DNA of 25,266 bases from Priapulus caudatus (GCF_000485595.1 NW_014577112.1:394132-419397); one strand, 5' to 3'; shown: positions 8,577 to 18,376, numbered from the stretch's first letter. Translations and numbers: made by a program. The notes: generated by a model not told the origin, from the letters alone.

Positions 8577-9827
8577 ATGACAACTGTTACACCCCGTATT
8601 CAAACCCACCCACTACTCTCCGACGATAACATAGATCGTCGTAACGCAGATGTGTCAGATGACGAAGTTGACGCGCGAGACACAGAGATTTCTTTTCCAA
8701 AGCAACCTATGCAGGAATTGGTTAAGGAAATACAATCGTTATTACTCGTATCAGGGTATAAAGAGTTTAACGGGACAGATGATACGCCAGTAACCTTTAC
8801 TCAGTGGGCCCAAAACATTTCCCATCTATTTGTTATTTTGGACGAGACTGATGATAAACGACGCGTTCGTCTCGCTTTTCGTTTACTTGGAGGCGAACCG
8901 GCGAATTATGCCGCTGAGATTCTAACCGTTTCACCTGAAATTCGGTGGAAACATTTTTTGGAAATTTTAAAAACACGTTACACAGATGCGAGTGAAGCAC
9001 CGCTCGCTTTTCAAAAATTGAAAAAGATAAAGCAAAGGCATTCAGAATCCCTTTCATCGTTTGCTAAACGATTGGAACAGCTGGGAAAAATGGCTTTCGG
9101 CCAGTTAGATGATAACGATGTAAGTCTACAACTAAGGTATATTGACGCTTTTATTGATGGTTTAAACGCTGATGTTTTAAAGAAAAAATTAGTGCGGAAA
9201 AAACCGTCTACATTTCAAAAAGCGGTAGAAATTGCCAAATATGAATCAGTTTTGGAAAAAGAAATTAACATGAGAATTCAGAGGTCCACTGACGACCCAG
9301 ACGTGACAGCAATATCGTTAACAGACTCGCAGACAGTTCAGCGACAGATCAATGATATTCGTAAACTAGTCACAGCTTTACGACAGGCTTACGACAATGT
9401 CGAGCGACCAGACAGACAAACTACTGATGAGCGACCAGCCAGACAGAACGCTAATTATTCGCCGCCGCAGCCTAGGTACAATAACGGAGGCAGTTATCAA
9501 AATTCAAACCCTGTGCGATACACTAACTGGAGTCAACGAGAGTATGTTCCCCAACGTCAAGCATTTTCTAGACCGCAACAGCGTGATATGTCAACCATGC
9601 GCCCGCCACCACGGTACCCCGCCCAGTTTAATTACCCACAGCAGCAACAAATGCAGCGCCCACTAATCACTCCCAGCAGAGATGCGACATTCCGGTACAC
9701 AGCGACAGGCGTTCCAATCTGTGTGATTTGTAACACCGCGGGCCATTTCTGGGCGAATTGTTCACGCCAGTCGCCATCTTGGAGGTCGGTAAACCTTCCC
9801 ACCGATCTTCGCAATGCGAGACGATAG
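8577..9827 (+). CDS. gag: Gag polyprotein of Ty3/Gypsy-type retrotransposon
   Basis: Intact 416-residue frame starting with ATG. Gag packages the element RNA into virus-like particles. Residues about 55-230 look like a retrotransposon Gag capsid region (WAQNISHLF, LLGGEPANYA, LEILKTRY, SLSSFAKRLEQLG). Residues about 280-370 are rich in Gln, Pro and Arg. One zinc knuckle, C-x2-C-x4-H-x4-C, lies at residues 382-395. The pol frame begins before gag ends, overlapping it in the -1 frame by 70 bases or more; this is the usual arrangement for Gag-Pol expression by frameshifting. No canonical slippery heptamer is obvious in the overlap; the closest is GGTAAAC near its end. This copy of gag shows no breaks. 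Confidence 0.92.
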   Translation: MTTVTPRIQTHPLLSDDNIDRRNADVSDDEVDARDTEISFPKQPMQELVKEIQSLLLVSGYKEFNGTDDTPVTFTQWAQNISHLFVILDETDDKRRVRLAFRLLGGEPANYAAEILTVSPEIRWKHFLEILKTRYTDASEAPLAFQKLKKIKQRHSESLSSFAKRLEQLGKMAFGQLDDNDVSLQLRYIDAFIDGLNADVLKKKLVRKKPSTFQKAVEIAKYESVLEKEINMRIQRSTDDPDVTAISLTDSQTVQRQINDIRKLVTALRQAYDNVERPDRQTTDERPARQNANYSPPQPRYNNGGSYQNSNPVRYTNWSQREYVPQRQAFSRPQQRDMSTMRPPPRYPAQFNYPQQQQMQRPLITPSRDATFRYTATGVPICVICNTAGHFWANCSRQSPSWRSVNLPTDLRNARR

Positions 9828-10984
9828 AGTCGGTGAATTTAACATCTCGCTCTAACTTAGATAACAATAGATTGGACCCCTCGTTAACGACAAACACTAA
9901 CAATTTACCACTATGTATAGTTTCAGTCGCAGAGCAACAATCACATGCACTTATTGATTCTGGTTCGGCCGTATCGATTATAACTCAGGCTCTATGGGAA
10001 CAGCTTGAATCAAAATTCTCGTATGCTTTCTCATCAGCTCACACGCAAATATTACGGTCCGCTAGCGGGAAAGATCTTTTTGTTATAGGGAAAGCAATTT
10101 TGCCTATAACAATAGCGAACTTAACAGTTAAACACACATTTTTCATTGTGCGAGATTTGTTTCAAACTGTCTTGCTTGGATATGACTTTCTACAGTACCA
10201 TAAAGTTATCATAGATTGCGCACAGCGACGGTTAATCATAAATAATTCTACAATACAAATTTTGGATTCAAAGTCCGCTCAGACATTTATAGTTACCTCA
10301 GACATCCATATTCCGGCGAAGGCTACGCGTATGTGTGCAGGTAAAATACAGATTGCTAACAGCACGGACACGCATACACGACGGCCAGCGGTCAACACAA
10401 CACAGATTGCTTTACACAATGCCACGCTAGCAGGCACATTCATACAAGCAGGTACAGAGATAGCATTATACACACCAGTGCGCACACGCCATGCGCCATA
10501 CATACAGCAGGGCGAGTACCCATACATACAGCGCATAGCGTTAGTACGTGATTGTCAACCGTTTGTCGCGCCTACAAACCTGCCCCGTATGGGTGTACAG
10601 AATTCTATGCAGGCCTCTACACGGTCATTAACAGTGCCACTACAAAATGCTAATGACATGCCCAAGGATAAACCAGTCCACCCTCCTAACAATAGCAGTC
10701 GTTTGGTCAAGTTAAGCCACTTACACGCCACCTATCGGGACGAAATGCAGAAACTAATTACAACTAATAAGGAATTATTTGCAAGCAATGATTATGAGCT
10801 TGGCTCGACTAAGCTAGTGCACATGAAAATTGATACGCGAGATAACGCCCCTCTCAAACAGAGACCTTACAGAACACCTCTATTACAAAGGGAACAAATG
10901 AATAAACATTTCGACAGGCTATTACAAGCAGGTATAGTCGAAGAAGGTACCTCAGACTGGAGTTCACCCTGTTTTTTTAGTTAA
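9758..10984 (+). CDS. pol: Pol N-terminal part: protease and start of reverse transcriptase
   Basis: The frame is -1 relative to gag and has been open since a TAA at about 9735; the coordinate start is not a true initiation codon. A retropepsin-like protease is indicated by LIDSGS near residue 67 and the LLGYDFL string near residue 145. The start of reverse transcriptase follows (QRPYRTP, GIVEEGTSDWSSP). The frame then ends at a stop just after a run of seven T (10972-10978). The RT reading continues one frame over, so one extra T breaks pol here. It is either a real inactivating mutation or a homopolymer sequencing error. Confidence 0.9.
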   Translation: MFTPVAILEVGKPSHRSSQCETIESVNLTSRSNLDNNRLDPSLTTNTNNLPLCIVSVAEQQSHALIDSGSAVSIITQALWEQLESKFSYAFSSAHTQILRSASGKDLFVIGKAILPITIANLTVKHTFFIVRDLFQTVLLGYDFLQYHKVIIDCAQRRLIINNSTIQILDSKSAQTFIVTSDIHIPAKATRMCAGKIQIANSTDTHTRRPAVNTTQIALHNATLAGTFIQAGTEIALYTPVRTRHAPYIQQGEYPYIQRIALVRDCQPFVAPTNLPRMGVQNSMQASTRSLTVPLQNANDMPKDKPVHPPNNSSRLVKLSHLHATYRDEMQKLITTNKELFASNDYELGSTKLVHMKIDTRDNAPLKQRPYRTPLLQREQMNKHFDRLLQAGIVEEGTSDWSSPCFFS

Positions 10985-11392
10985 AAAACGTGACGACCCC
11001 GCAGGACGTTTAGTTATTGATTTCCGCCGATTAAACGCCCTGACAACAAAGATCTCGTATCCCCTACCTTTAATCGCCGACATTCTAGCCAGTTTAGGTA
11101 AGTCGCAATATTACACAACTTTGGATTTAAAATCAGGATATTTTCAAATTCCAATGGATCCCATTGATAAATTAAAAACTTGTACGGTAACGTGTTCAAA
11201 TTCTTATCTGCGGAAATATTTACCTTTTGGCCTTTCCGGGGCACCAGGTATATTTCAACAGCTTTTAAATTCTGTGTTAAAGGGTTTACTTAACGTATGT
11301 GCTACGGTTTATATTGACGACATCGTCGTCTTTTCCGCTACGTTTGAGCAACATTTGAAGGATATTCAAACCGTTTTCGATCGATTAAGACA
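10979..11392 (+). pseudogene. pol: Reverse transcriptase fragment (fingers/palm), truncated
   Basis: This continues the RT after the T7 frameshift. It contains RLVIDFRRLN, YYTTLDLKSGYFQIPM, KYLPFGLSGAPGIFQ and the catalytic YIDD motif (near 11310-11325), the usual blocks of Ty3/Gypsy RT. Similarity stops after DRLR at about 11392, exactly where the 108-bp repeat begins, so the thumb and connection (about 115 residues) are missing. The frame runs on through the repeat to a stop at about 11501, but those residues are not RT. The RNase H and integrase part of such an element appears 4.1 kb downstream in the same orientation. Confidence 0.9.
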
Positions 11393-11500
11393 CACAATGC
11401 AAATAGGTGTGCTTGTTATACATTCTGTGTATACTTTATACTTGGTAATGATCCAGCCGCAAATTTTATTTATGTACACAATGTATATAGGTAACATATG
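11393..11500. repeat. 108-bp dispersed repeat, copy 2
   Basis: It is 107/108 identical to 1196-1303 and abuts the truncation point of the reverse transcriptase. On the minus strand it carries AATAAA (11470-11465), about 110 nt downstream of the sulfotransferase stop codon, so it may provide that gene's polyadenylation signal. Confidence 0.9.
11465..11470 (-). terminator. Candidate polyadenylation signal AATAAA for the sulfotransferase
   Basis: AATAAA on the minus strand about 110 nt past the stop codon, inside copy 2 of the 108-bp repeat. Only the motif and position support it. Confidence 0.4.
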
Positions 11501-11579
11501 ATTTCGACAGCACTATAATTAAAATCACACGATACAACCCCACGTAACTGTGAACCCAAACCGACGCGAGAGCCAAAGG

Positions 11580-12571
11580 TTATCTACTATACATTCGTTT
11601 ATACCCTAGTGCCTGAAGCACGTCCGAACAGACATTTTCTATCTGAATAACGGAGCGTCTTCCCAGGGTCATGGTCCACGAGAGCGCCGTGGCCGTAGAG
11701 TTCTCGCGGACCGCCTCCCAGTGGTAGTTAGAACCGATGGCAGGTCCCGTGTGCGCCGCCACGAAACTTTCCAGCAGCTGCCGACTGCTGGCCAGACCGG
11801 CGAAGCTGTGCAGCTCTTCCATGGAGCTAGCCGTGTGAATCGCCGCATCCTCGTAGCGCAGCAGCAGATAGTCGCTACTTCGGATGCCCTCGGCGCTGAA
11901 CATGTTCGCGCGCATGCGCGCGCAGATGCGCTTGGCTTCGGCACGAATCATCCTGGCGGGAACGTGGTCGGGATGCGTGCTGGGGAGTTTGTGCACGGAT
12001 GCGAGCAGCCCGCGAGGATCGCGCACCAGATGTACGACTTTGACGTGCAGACGACTGTCGTCGAGCAGCGGCAAGATCGCACCCCCTATCGTCGGTCGGA
12101 TCAGCTTCGTGGCGACGACCCTCGAGAGACACTCTCGCTCCAGGCTGCCGACAGTGAGCTTCCCCAGCGGACACGACTGCCACTGCTCCACCGACGTCTT
12201 CGTCTTCTCGCAGCCGAGCCCTCGCACGAGGGCGCTATTTCGCGCGAATATGCCCTTCTTCTCGGCGACACCGTCGACGAACCAGTCGATTGGCAGGTCC
12301 GAGAATTGGCAGAGCAGGAACCTCGGCAGCGCCTGCAAGGCTAGCGTCTCCAGTACGTCGTCGTCGACGCCGGGAAGGTGTTTGTTCGCCTGCCATATCT
12401 GCCGCAGCGGCTCGTACAGGTAGAAGACGTCCGGATGAACGTTGAGCATGTCGCCGGTGAACGTGCTGCCGCCTCGGTGGTAGGCAATGAAAACTATAGC
12501 CGTGCGCCTCTCATCCGTCTGCTTAGCAATAGCGCCGGCAGCGTCCTCTATCGTCAGCTGCTGTAAGCGAT
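11580..12571 (-). CDS. Sulfotransferase exon 2 (catalytic domain)
   Basis: 992 nt from acceptor GCAG at 12575-12572 to TAA at 11582-11580. It includes both PAPS-binding motifs. It is GC-rich and high in CpG compared with the AT-rich surroundings. Confidence 0.92.
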
Positions 12572-13473
12572 CTGCATCAAACCGAACGATAGTAAAGTAA
12601 GTTTAGCGAGAGAGATCGAGAGGGTCGAGGGTGATGAAGGAAGGGATGGAGTGATGGAGAGAGCACGCGGGAGAGAACGGCAGGCAGCGAGATATTAGAG
12701 ATAGAAAACGCACGCGCGCGCGGGAGAGAACGACAGGCAGCGAGATATTAGAGATAGAACACGCACGCGCGCGCGGGAGAGAACGACAGGCAGCGAGATA
12801 TTAGAGATAGAACACGCACGCGCGCGCGGGAGAGAACGACAGGCAGCGAGATATTAGAGATAGAACACGCACGCGCGCGCGCGAGAGAACGACAGGCANN
12901 NNNNNNNNNNNNNNNNNNNNNNNNNNNNNNNNNNNNNNNNNNNNNNNNNNNNNNNNNNNNNNNNNNNNNNNNNNNNNNNNNNNNNNNNNNNNNNNNNNNN
13001 NNNNNNNNNNNNNNNNNNNNNNNNNNNNNNNNNNNNNNNNNNNNNNNNNNNNNNNNNNNNNNNNNNNNNNNNNNNNNNNNNNNNNNNNNNNNNNNNNNNN
13101 NNNNNNNNNNNNNNNNNNNNNNNNNNNNNNNNNNNNNNNNNNNNNNNNNNNNNNNNNNNNNNNNNNNNNNNNNNNNNNNNNNNNNNNNNNNNNNNNNNNN
13201 NNNNNNNNNNNNNNNNNNNNNNNNNNNNNNNNNNNNNNNNNNNNNNNNNNNNNNNNNNNNNNNNNNNNNNNNNNNNNNNNNNNNNNNNNNNNNNNNNNNN
13301 NNNNNNNNNNNNNNNNNNNNNNNNNNNNNNNNNNNNNNNNNNNNNNNNNNNNNNNNNNNNNNNNNNNNNNNNNNNNNNNNNNNNNNNNNNNNNNNNNNNN
13401 NNNNNNNNNNNNNNNNNNNNNNNNNNNNNNNNNNNNNNNNNNNNNNNNNNNNNNNNNNNNNNNNNNTCTCTTG

Positions 13474-13548
<75 letters not shown>

Positions 13549-16500
13549 AGTGTTGTAGGTCACGAGGCCGGTCTTGGCTTCGAGTCCGGCCTCGGGGCCG
13601 GTTTCTTTGGTCTCGGCCTCGGAGTGCAATGACTCGGACTCGGACTCGAACTCGAGCCCTCCGGACTCGAGGACTCGGGTCGTGGCCGGCTCGAGGCCAC
13701 TACATAGTACCAACTACCAAGAGCATATAAAGAAGATCATATAAACCTTCTGTATATGCTCTTGATAGTACATACCTGTACATATTGTAAACACGCAGTT
13801 TCAAAGAATTTAAAACTAAACTCGTTCCTAAATTTATGCGACTAGCTGCTTATTCACATTGATTTTTGCCAGTGGAGTGCTATAGGCTCGCGTAGCAGTT
13901 GCGGAAACACATGGTGTTGTTATTTATCGGGTGGATATGCCAACACTGTATTAGCTATTGTACTGTCACAGGCTTAGTTTCCTCTTTATTAAATCTGTAT
14001 CTTTGCTGCACTGTCTCCGCTTGTCTATATTATTTATATTAAGTATATAATATACTATTCATATTACAAATGTATTACAAAATTTTGTAAGTGTCAACAT
14101 TTCTACGTACTTCACCAATATCAGTGATATATAGTATATGCGAGCGCTTTTAGGTTTACAATCACGTCTATACTTCCGAGTATAGCTCTCAACATACTTT
14201 TTTAACATACACAACTGTGCGCTGATACCGTGTTTAGTCAGTTTAAACTGTTTTACACATACATTGTGCTCAGCGAATTCATTTATTGGGCTCTGTTGCG
14301 GAACTGTGTGGGAAATACCATGCGCTACCACCCCCTTACCGCAACAAGCTGGTATGCTGAAACCCAAATTTTAAGTTGTATACGCGGCGCAATAGCTATC
14401 CGCCGAAACCAAGTAGATTTGTTACGCAATGGACATACGTGTAATATACAGCATACACACGTGCTCAGCCTTAAGATCTCGGGTGTTGAGAGTTTCACGC
14501 CGTCATCTCGTCTACTTATTTTATTGTTACCTGACAATGTCGCCTCCTTGAAATTTTGCTAGAAATTTTAAATTTTTTAAACAAATGTAGACTCACGTTT
14601 TTAGGTTTTAAAGTGTAGGGTTTGGGGTAGAAATTAATTTAGGAACACGGTTAAGGTTACAATCAATATAGGTAATGTGGATTTACATTTTTACGCTGGC
14701 CACCCTTAGCATCAACGGGCGAGTCGGTAGGGGCGAGATTGCAGGGGTGGAATGTCCATAATCCCGTAGGCCAACGTAAGGCACCACAATTTCATATAGG
14801 TGCACAATGCATGTAATAACGAGTAAATACCAGTGTAATAGCAACTCTCCAGTGTGATAACGGAGTTTAATATGAACGGTGATAAGCCCACGATCAACTA
14901 CGTGCGTCTGCCGCTCTGGCTCTCCCACCGAATATGTGGCACCACTACGAACTAAAACTAATTGACTCTGTCAAATTTCATATTATCTATCCTTGATACT
15001 ATTCTCAGTAACCATAATAAGATGGTTTTCTAGATACGCAGCCTAATCTTGTAACGTTTTCAATGGCTCGATTAAGATTCCTATCCTTTTGTTTGAATCT
15101 GCTGTCACTTCGTCCCTTTGCTCTCTTTTTACCACTTCTTTCTCTTCTTCTACCACTTCGAAGGTACTTTGACACGTTTCGTGTGACTCGTCCCGCTCTG
15201 TGTTTTTGGCTGACTATACACTTTCAAATGTCTACGATGCACTGTTGCGATTTTTCCCCAGATCGATCTCATATGCCAAGTCGGATGATTGCGACTAATG
15301 TCATGTTACATGGTAAACATGATTAGGCTTATGTATAACTGTTTATATGATATATGATATTAATTGCTAAATGATATATTCAGGTGAAGCCAAGCCATTT
15401 TTTCTATCGACATGATTATATGTCTTTGACAGTGTGTAACTATTCGAACTTCATGGTTGAACAAATATCTCAAGAAAATGAATCAAAGAAATAGATTCTC
15501 GGGTACCCAGATATACATAAGAGTTACAAGTTGTATACTGATGCGAGTAACTACGCAGTAGGTGCAGTGCTGGCCCAAGATGATGATGAAGGCAAGGAGA
15601 TTGTCATTTATTATCTCAGCCATCAATTAAATCCAGTACAATGTCGGTGGTCCACGACAGACCGTGAGGCATACGCATTGATTTTTGCCTTCCAACGACT
15701 GCGATTTTACCTAGTCGGAGCGAATTTCACGGTGATAACTGATCATAAGTGTTTAGAGTTCATTCTAAAAAGTCCAACATTAAAAAATCCGCGGTTATTA
15801 CGCTGGGCCATGATTATTAGTGAATTTCAACCATTCATAAAGTATACTTCAGGAAAATTTATACTGCACGCCGATAACTTGAGTCGACTCACAACCGACA
15901 CAACCGAAGTAAAAGACGAGGCAATAGATTCCCACGACGAGCAAGCTAGGGAATCAGATACCGCAGAGGACAACAGGCGCCACCTAGCGCAGGTAAACGA
16001 CGCATTGCAACCTGCGACCATGCATTACATTCACCAGAGTGAAAGTGAGATGGACAGTGAAAGTGGGGATACAGACCCGCCGGCACTTTTTTTAGAATCT
16101 CTCAAGGCTCATCAAGACACCGACACCATGATTTCTCTAATACGTACGACGCTCACATCTCAAGCTACAACTATCAAGGATTTAAAAATATTATCGTCAT
16201 ATTTTATTGATGAAGAAGATGACCTACTCTACCATATCCCTCAGTCAGTGAAGGAATATGACGTTGAAGCACAATTAGTGATTCCAGAGACATTTATTAC
16301 AGCAGTAACTACAGCACATCATGATGACAAACTCGGCGCTCATTTCGGCTTTGCAAGAACGTATAATTCTATACGTCAACGATACTTCTGGAACAAGATG
16401 TACGTCACAATCAAAGATTACATTAACAGATGTACAGTGTGTAAGTCAAAGAAACTAACCCGTATACCCTCGCCATTAGGTGCTGCTCCGATTCCTAATG

Positions 16501-18022
16501 CACCTTTTGAAGTAGTATCAGTCGACACGGTCGTGTACCCCACGACATTACGTGGAAATAGATACGTCATTCATTTTCACGATGAGCTCAGCAGATGGCC
16601 GGAATGCTTTGCCGTAAAAAATAAAACTGCAGCGATAGTGGCTAACTTATTAATAAGCGAGATAATTCCACGTCATGGATGCCCAAAAGTGTTACTTTCA
16701 GACAATGGGACCGAATTTGTAAATGCACTCATGACTAAATTAACAACCCATTTTAAGATTAAGGCTGTTAGATGTGCACCCTATTACCCAGCTTCTAACG
16801 GCTCATGCAAACGCTTTCATCGCGTTATTAATTCGTTTTTTGCCAAATTTGTGAACTCAGCGCAAAATAATTGGGACTTGCTACTCCCCTCGTTGTTAGC
16901 AGCATATCGCATGAGTATTCATACGACAACCTTACATTCACCTTTCTACCTCCTATATTCTAGGGCCCCTGTGTTTCCTCTCGATAACGTTTTGTTACCT
17001 AGGCGCAAAGGGTACGACGAGGAACCCCTATCACAAAGTATAGAACGGTTTCATCACGCATATTCACATCTGAAAGAGTCAACAAGGAAGGTTAGGAAAC
17101 GAAATAAGCGGCTCTACGACAGAAGAGCAAGAGCTCATGACTTTAAGGTAGGCGATGCCGTATATTACCACGATCCGACATTGAAGCCACACACGACTGC
17201 GAAGATAGCAGCTCCATGGAAGCCGCATTTCACCGTTATAAAGGTTCTATCCCCAAAGAAATGTACGCTGCAACATGAGACGACAAGACGCGAGTTAATC
17301 GCACATGTCGACAACCTCCGAGCAGCTCATCCATATCTGCGTTGGGACCAGCCTGATAAAGAAGCCACGGGAGAACAACAAGAACAGCTGCAGGACAAAC
17401 CTACGAGGAGGCAGCCATTACGATTAGCAACACGCGCCTATCCGGTGGCACCCTCATCCACGGATAGCTCCACCGATGACTCAGACGGAGAGGATATACA
17501 ACGGCATGTATCATCCGATAATGATTTTAGCGACAGCGACCTCATACCCTTGGCAAGATTGATTCCGGGAACGTCGCATGCACCACCCATCCGATCCGAC
17601 CATTCGAATTCCTCTGATCAAGGACATTCTGAATAAACAGGACTCAAATGGGAACGGACACCACGACTACCAGGTCACTGAGGCTATGTAACGAACTCAC
17701 AGCAATAATTCGATCAAGACTAATGATATTTCGTTTATCATAACTCCTGCATCTCTCCCTCATTTCAACGAAATACCTTTTTAGATTACACACGCAGCTA
17801 CCTACGCGCAAACACAAGTCTACGATACTGCTCGAATGCGTAGTGAAGTACAGGTTGCGTAGGGAAGTATTGAAGAAGTATAGGTACAAAGAGCGGCTAT
17901 ATCTTACCGGGCATCCTGCAGGCCGGTAGCAGCTTGGTGATGGCAGGCGGTGCTGTCAGTAGTAGCAGCGTCAGAATCACGGCAGTTAGTACGACCAGCG
18001 CGAGTGCGAAGGCACGACCCAT
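11580..18022 (-). CDS. Carbohydrate sulfotransferase (CHST-like), two exons
   Basis: Predicted type II Golgi membrane enzyme that would transfer sulfate from PAPS to a sugar hydroxyl. Exon 1 (18022-17908) starts at ATG with a short basic N-terminus, then a hydrophobic signal anchor (about residues 4-23). Donor GTAAGA follows in phase 1. Exon 2 (12571-11580) follows acceptor TTGATGCAG, in matching phase. The joined protein is 368 residues. The 5' PAPS-binding loop is HRGGSTFTGD (about residues 70-79), followed by VHPDVFYLYEPL. The 3' phosphate-binding motif is LVRDPRG (about 220-226). The C-terminus has the CSDVLQALGYKRM pattern of the family. No breaks are seen. The stem between anchor and catalytic domain is short. 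The sugar substrate cannot be told from sequence. The 5.3-kb intron holds an assembly gap and half a Gypsy element, so the exon 1 to exon 2 link rests on phase and content, not on continuous sequence. Confidence 0.85.
12671..12898. repeat. 53-bp minisatellite
   Basis: Units starting GAGAGAACG begin at 12671, 12724, 12777, 12830 and 12883, an exact 53-bp period. They are nearly identical apart from a few substitutions in the first unit and in the CG-rich run. Each unit contains GATATTAGAGATAGAA and a CGCGCGCG run. The array runs into the assembly gap, so its full size is unknown. It lies in the sulfotransferase intron. Confidence 0.97.
12899..13466. other. Assembly gap (568 N)
   Basis: Run of undetermined bases between the 53-bp minisatellite and a CA microsatellite, most likely an unresolved tandem array. 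Apparent open frames across it are meaningless. Confidence 1.
13475..13548. repeat. (CA)n microsatellite
   Basis: About 36 CA dinucleotides without interruption, directly after the gap. Confidence 0.97.
13555..13705. repeat. GC-rich degenerate hexamer repeat (CTCGGA/CTCGAG-type)
   Basis: Irregular copies of ACTCGG, CTCGAG and CCTCGG units build a low-complexity GC-rich block. Reading frames through it give biased Ser/Glu/Pro sequence. No gene is supported. Confidence 0.7.
13713..13769. repeat. Hairpin with 23-bp arms (AGAGCATATAAA type)
   Basis: The left arm at 13713-13735 pairs with the right arm at 13747-13769 at 21 of 23 positions, around an 11-bp loop. The arm contains AGAGCATATAAA, also found in the palindrome at 23820-23852. 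Confidence 0.75.
13770..15498. other. Sulfotransferase intron, no gene recognised
   Basis: Mostly AT-rich unique sequence. GGCACCACAAT followed by ATAGGTG at 14780-14803 resembles the start of the 108-bp repeat. A leucine-rich plus-strand frame at 15063-15326 is not convincing as a gene. Confidence 0.5.
15499..17636 (+). pseudogene. pol: Gypsy-type Pol C-terminal half: RNase H and integrase
   Basis: Similarity starts at about 15499 (GYPDI) and runs uninterrupted to a stop at 17636. RNase H carries YTDAS, DREAYAL, TDHKCLE and HADNLSRL; numbering from 15531, the acidic residues are D4, E46 and D71. The integrase has a zinc-binding HH...CTVC region (about residues 260-305). Its core has D332 (SVDTVV) and D391 (SDNGTEF). 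At residue 427, exactly where the catalytic Glu of the D-35-E spacing belongs, there is Lys (AAA). A GPY/F-like module (about 535-600) and an acidic Ser/Asp-rich tail follow. The upstream RT portion is absent next to it. The frame is otherwise open, so decay is recent, but the missing Glu and truncation mean this copy cannot encode a working integrase. It lies antisense within the sulfotransferase intron. Confidence 0.93.
17637..17907. other. Region between integrase stop and sulfotransferase exon 1
   Basis: About 270 bp with no recognisable 3' LTR and no copy of the sequence upstream of gag. It is probably element 3' end plus intron. Confidence 0.4.
17908..18022 (-). CDS. Sulfotransferase exon 1 (signal anchor)
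   Basis: ATG at 18022-18020 in context CACGCGATGG. It encodes MGRAFALALVVLTAV and further hydrophobic residues up to about residue 23, then a short stem ending before donor GTAAGA at 17907. Its phase (1) fits exon 2. Confidence 0.75.
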
Positions 18023-18376
18023 CGCGTGCCTCACCTCTCCGCGTGCGCTCTCAACACTGCTCCCCTTCCTCACACACGCTCCCGTCTCCTCCCTCTCCCT
18101 CGTCTCGGGAGTGTATCCCGGGAACAGTTAATTAAGATGGCGGAATTTCCCCTGCGTGGGGCGTGGAGGCATCGAGACCGTATCAGATTGGGAGACCGGA
18201 TGGCGATGGCAGCTATATATCGGTGAGTTCCTGGTGAAGCGGACGAGCAGCGGGCGTACGAGTACGATAGCAACGAGGTATTCGTTGATGCCGATGCATA
18301 GGCCTACATACTACATAGCTCGCTTGCAAGAGAAATGTATTGCTACCTAAGTGATGAGCTGTTCGGTGTGCACGTA
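18023..18376 (-). promoter_or_regulatory. Sulfotransferase 5' flank / candidate promoter
   Basis: GC-rich, CpG-containing segment directly upstream of the minus-strand ATG. It has a pyrimidine-rich tract on the plus strand (18031-18110) and AAGATGGCGG at 18135-18144, which resembles a YY1 site common near animal promoters. No TATA box was chosen. Confidence 0.3.

Noticed and set aside
11721-12423. Plus-strand frames of 179-207 codons across the sulfotransferase exon
   Set aside because: They are antisense shadows in a GC-rich coding exon. The minus strand has clear PAPS-binding motifs.
12748-13713. Long minus-strand frames across the gap
   Set aside because: They consist mainly of undetermined bases, a CA microsatellite and minisatellite sequence.
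15063-15326. Leucine-rich 87-codon plus-strand frame
   Set aside because: It has no recognisable family, is of low complexity, and lies in the sulfotransferase intron. The antisense reading is equally unconvincing.
17637-17907. 3' LTR of the Gypsy element
   Set aside because: No sequence here matches the region upstream of gag, and no TG...CA-bounded repeat could be recognised.
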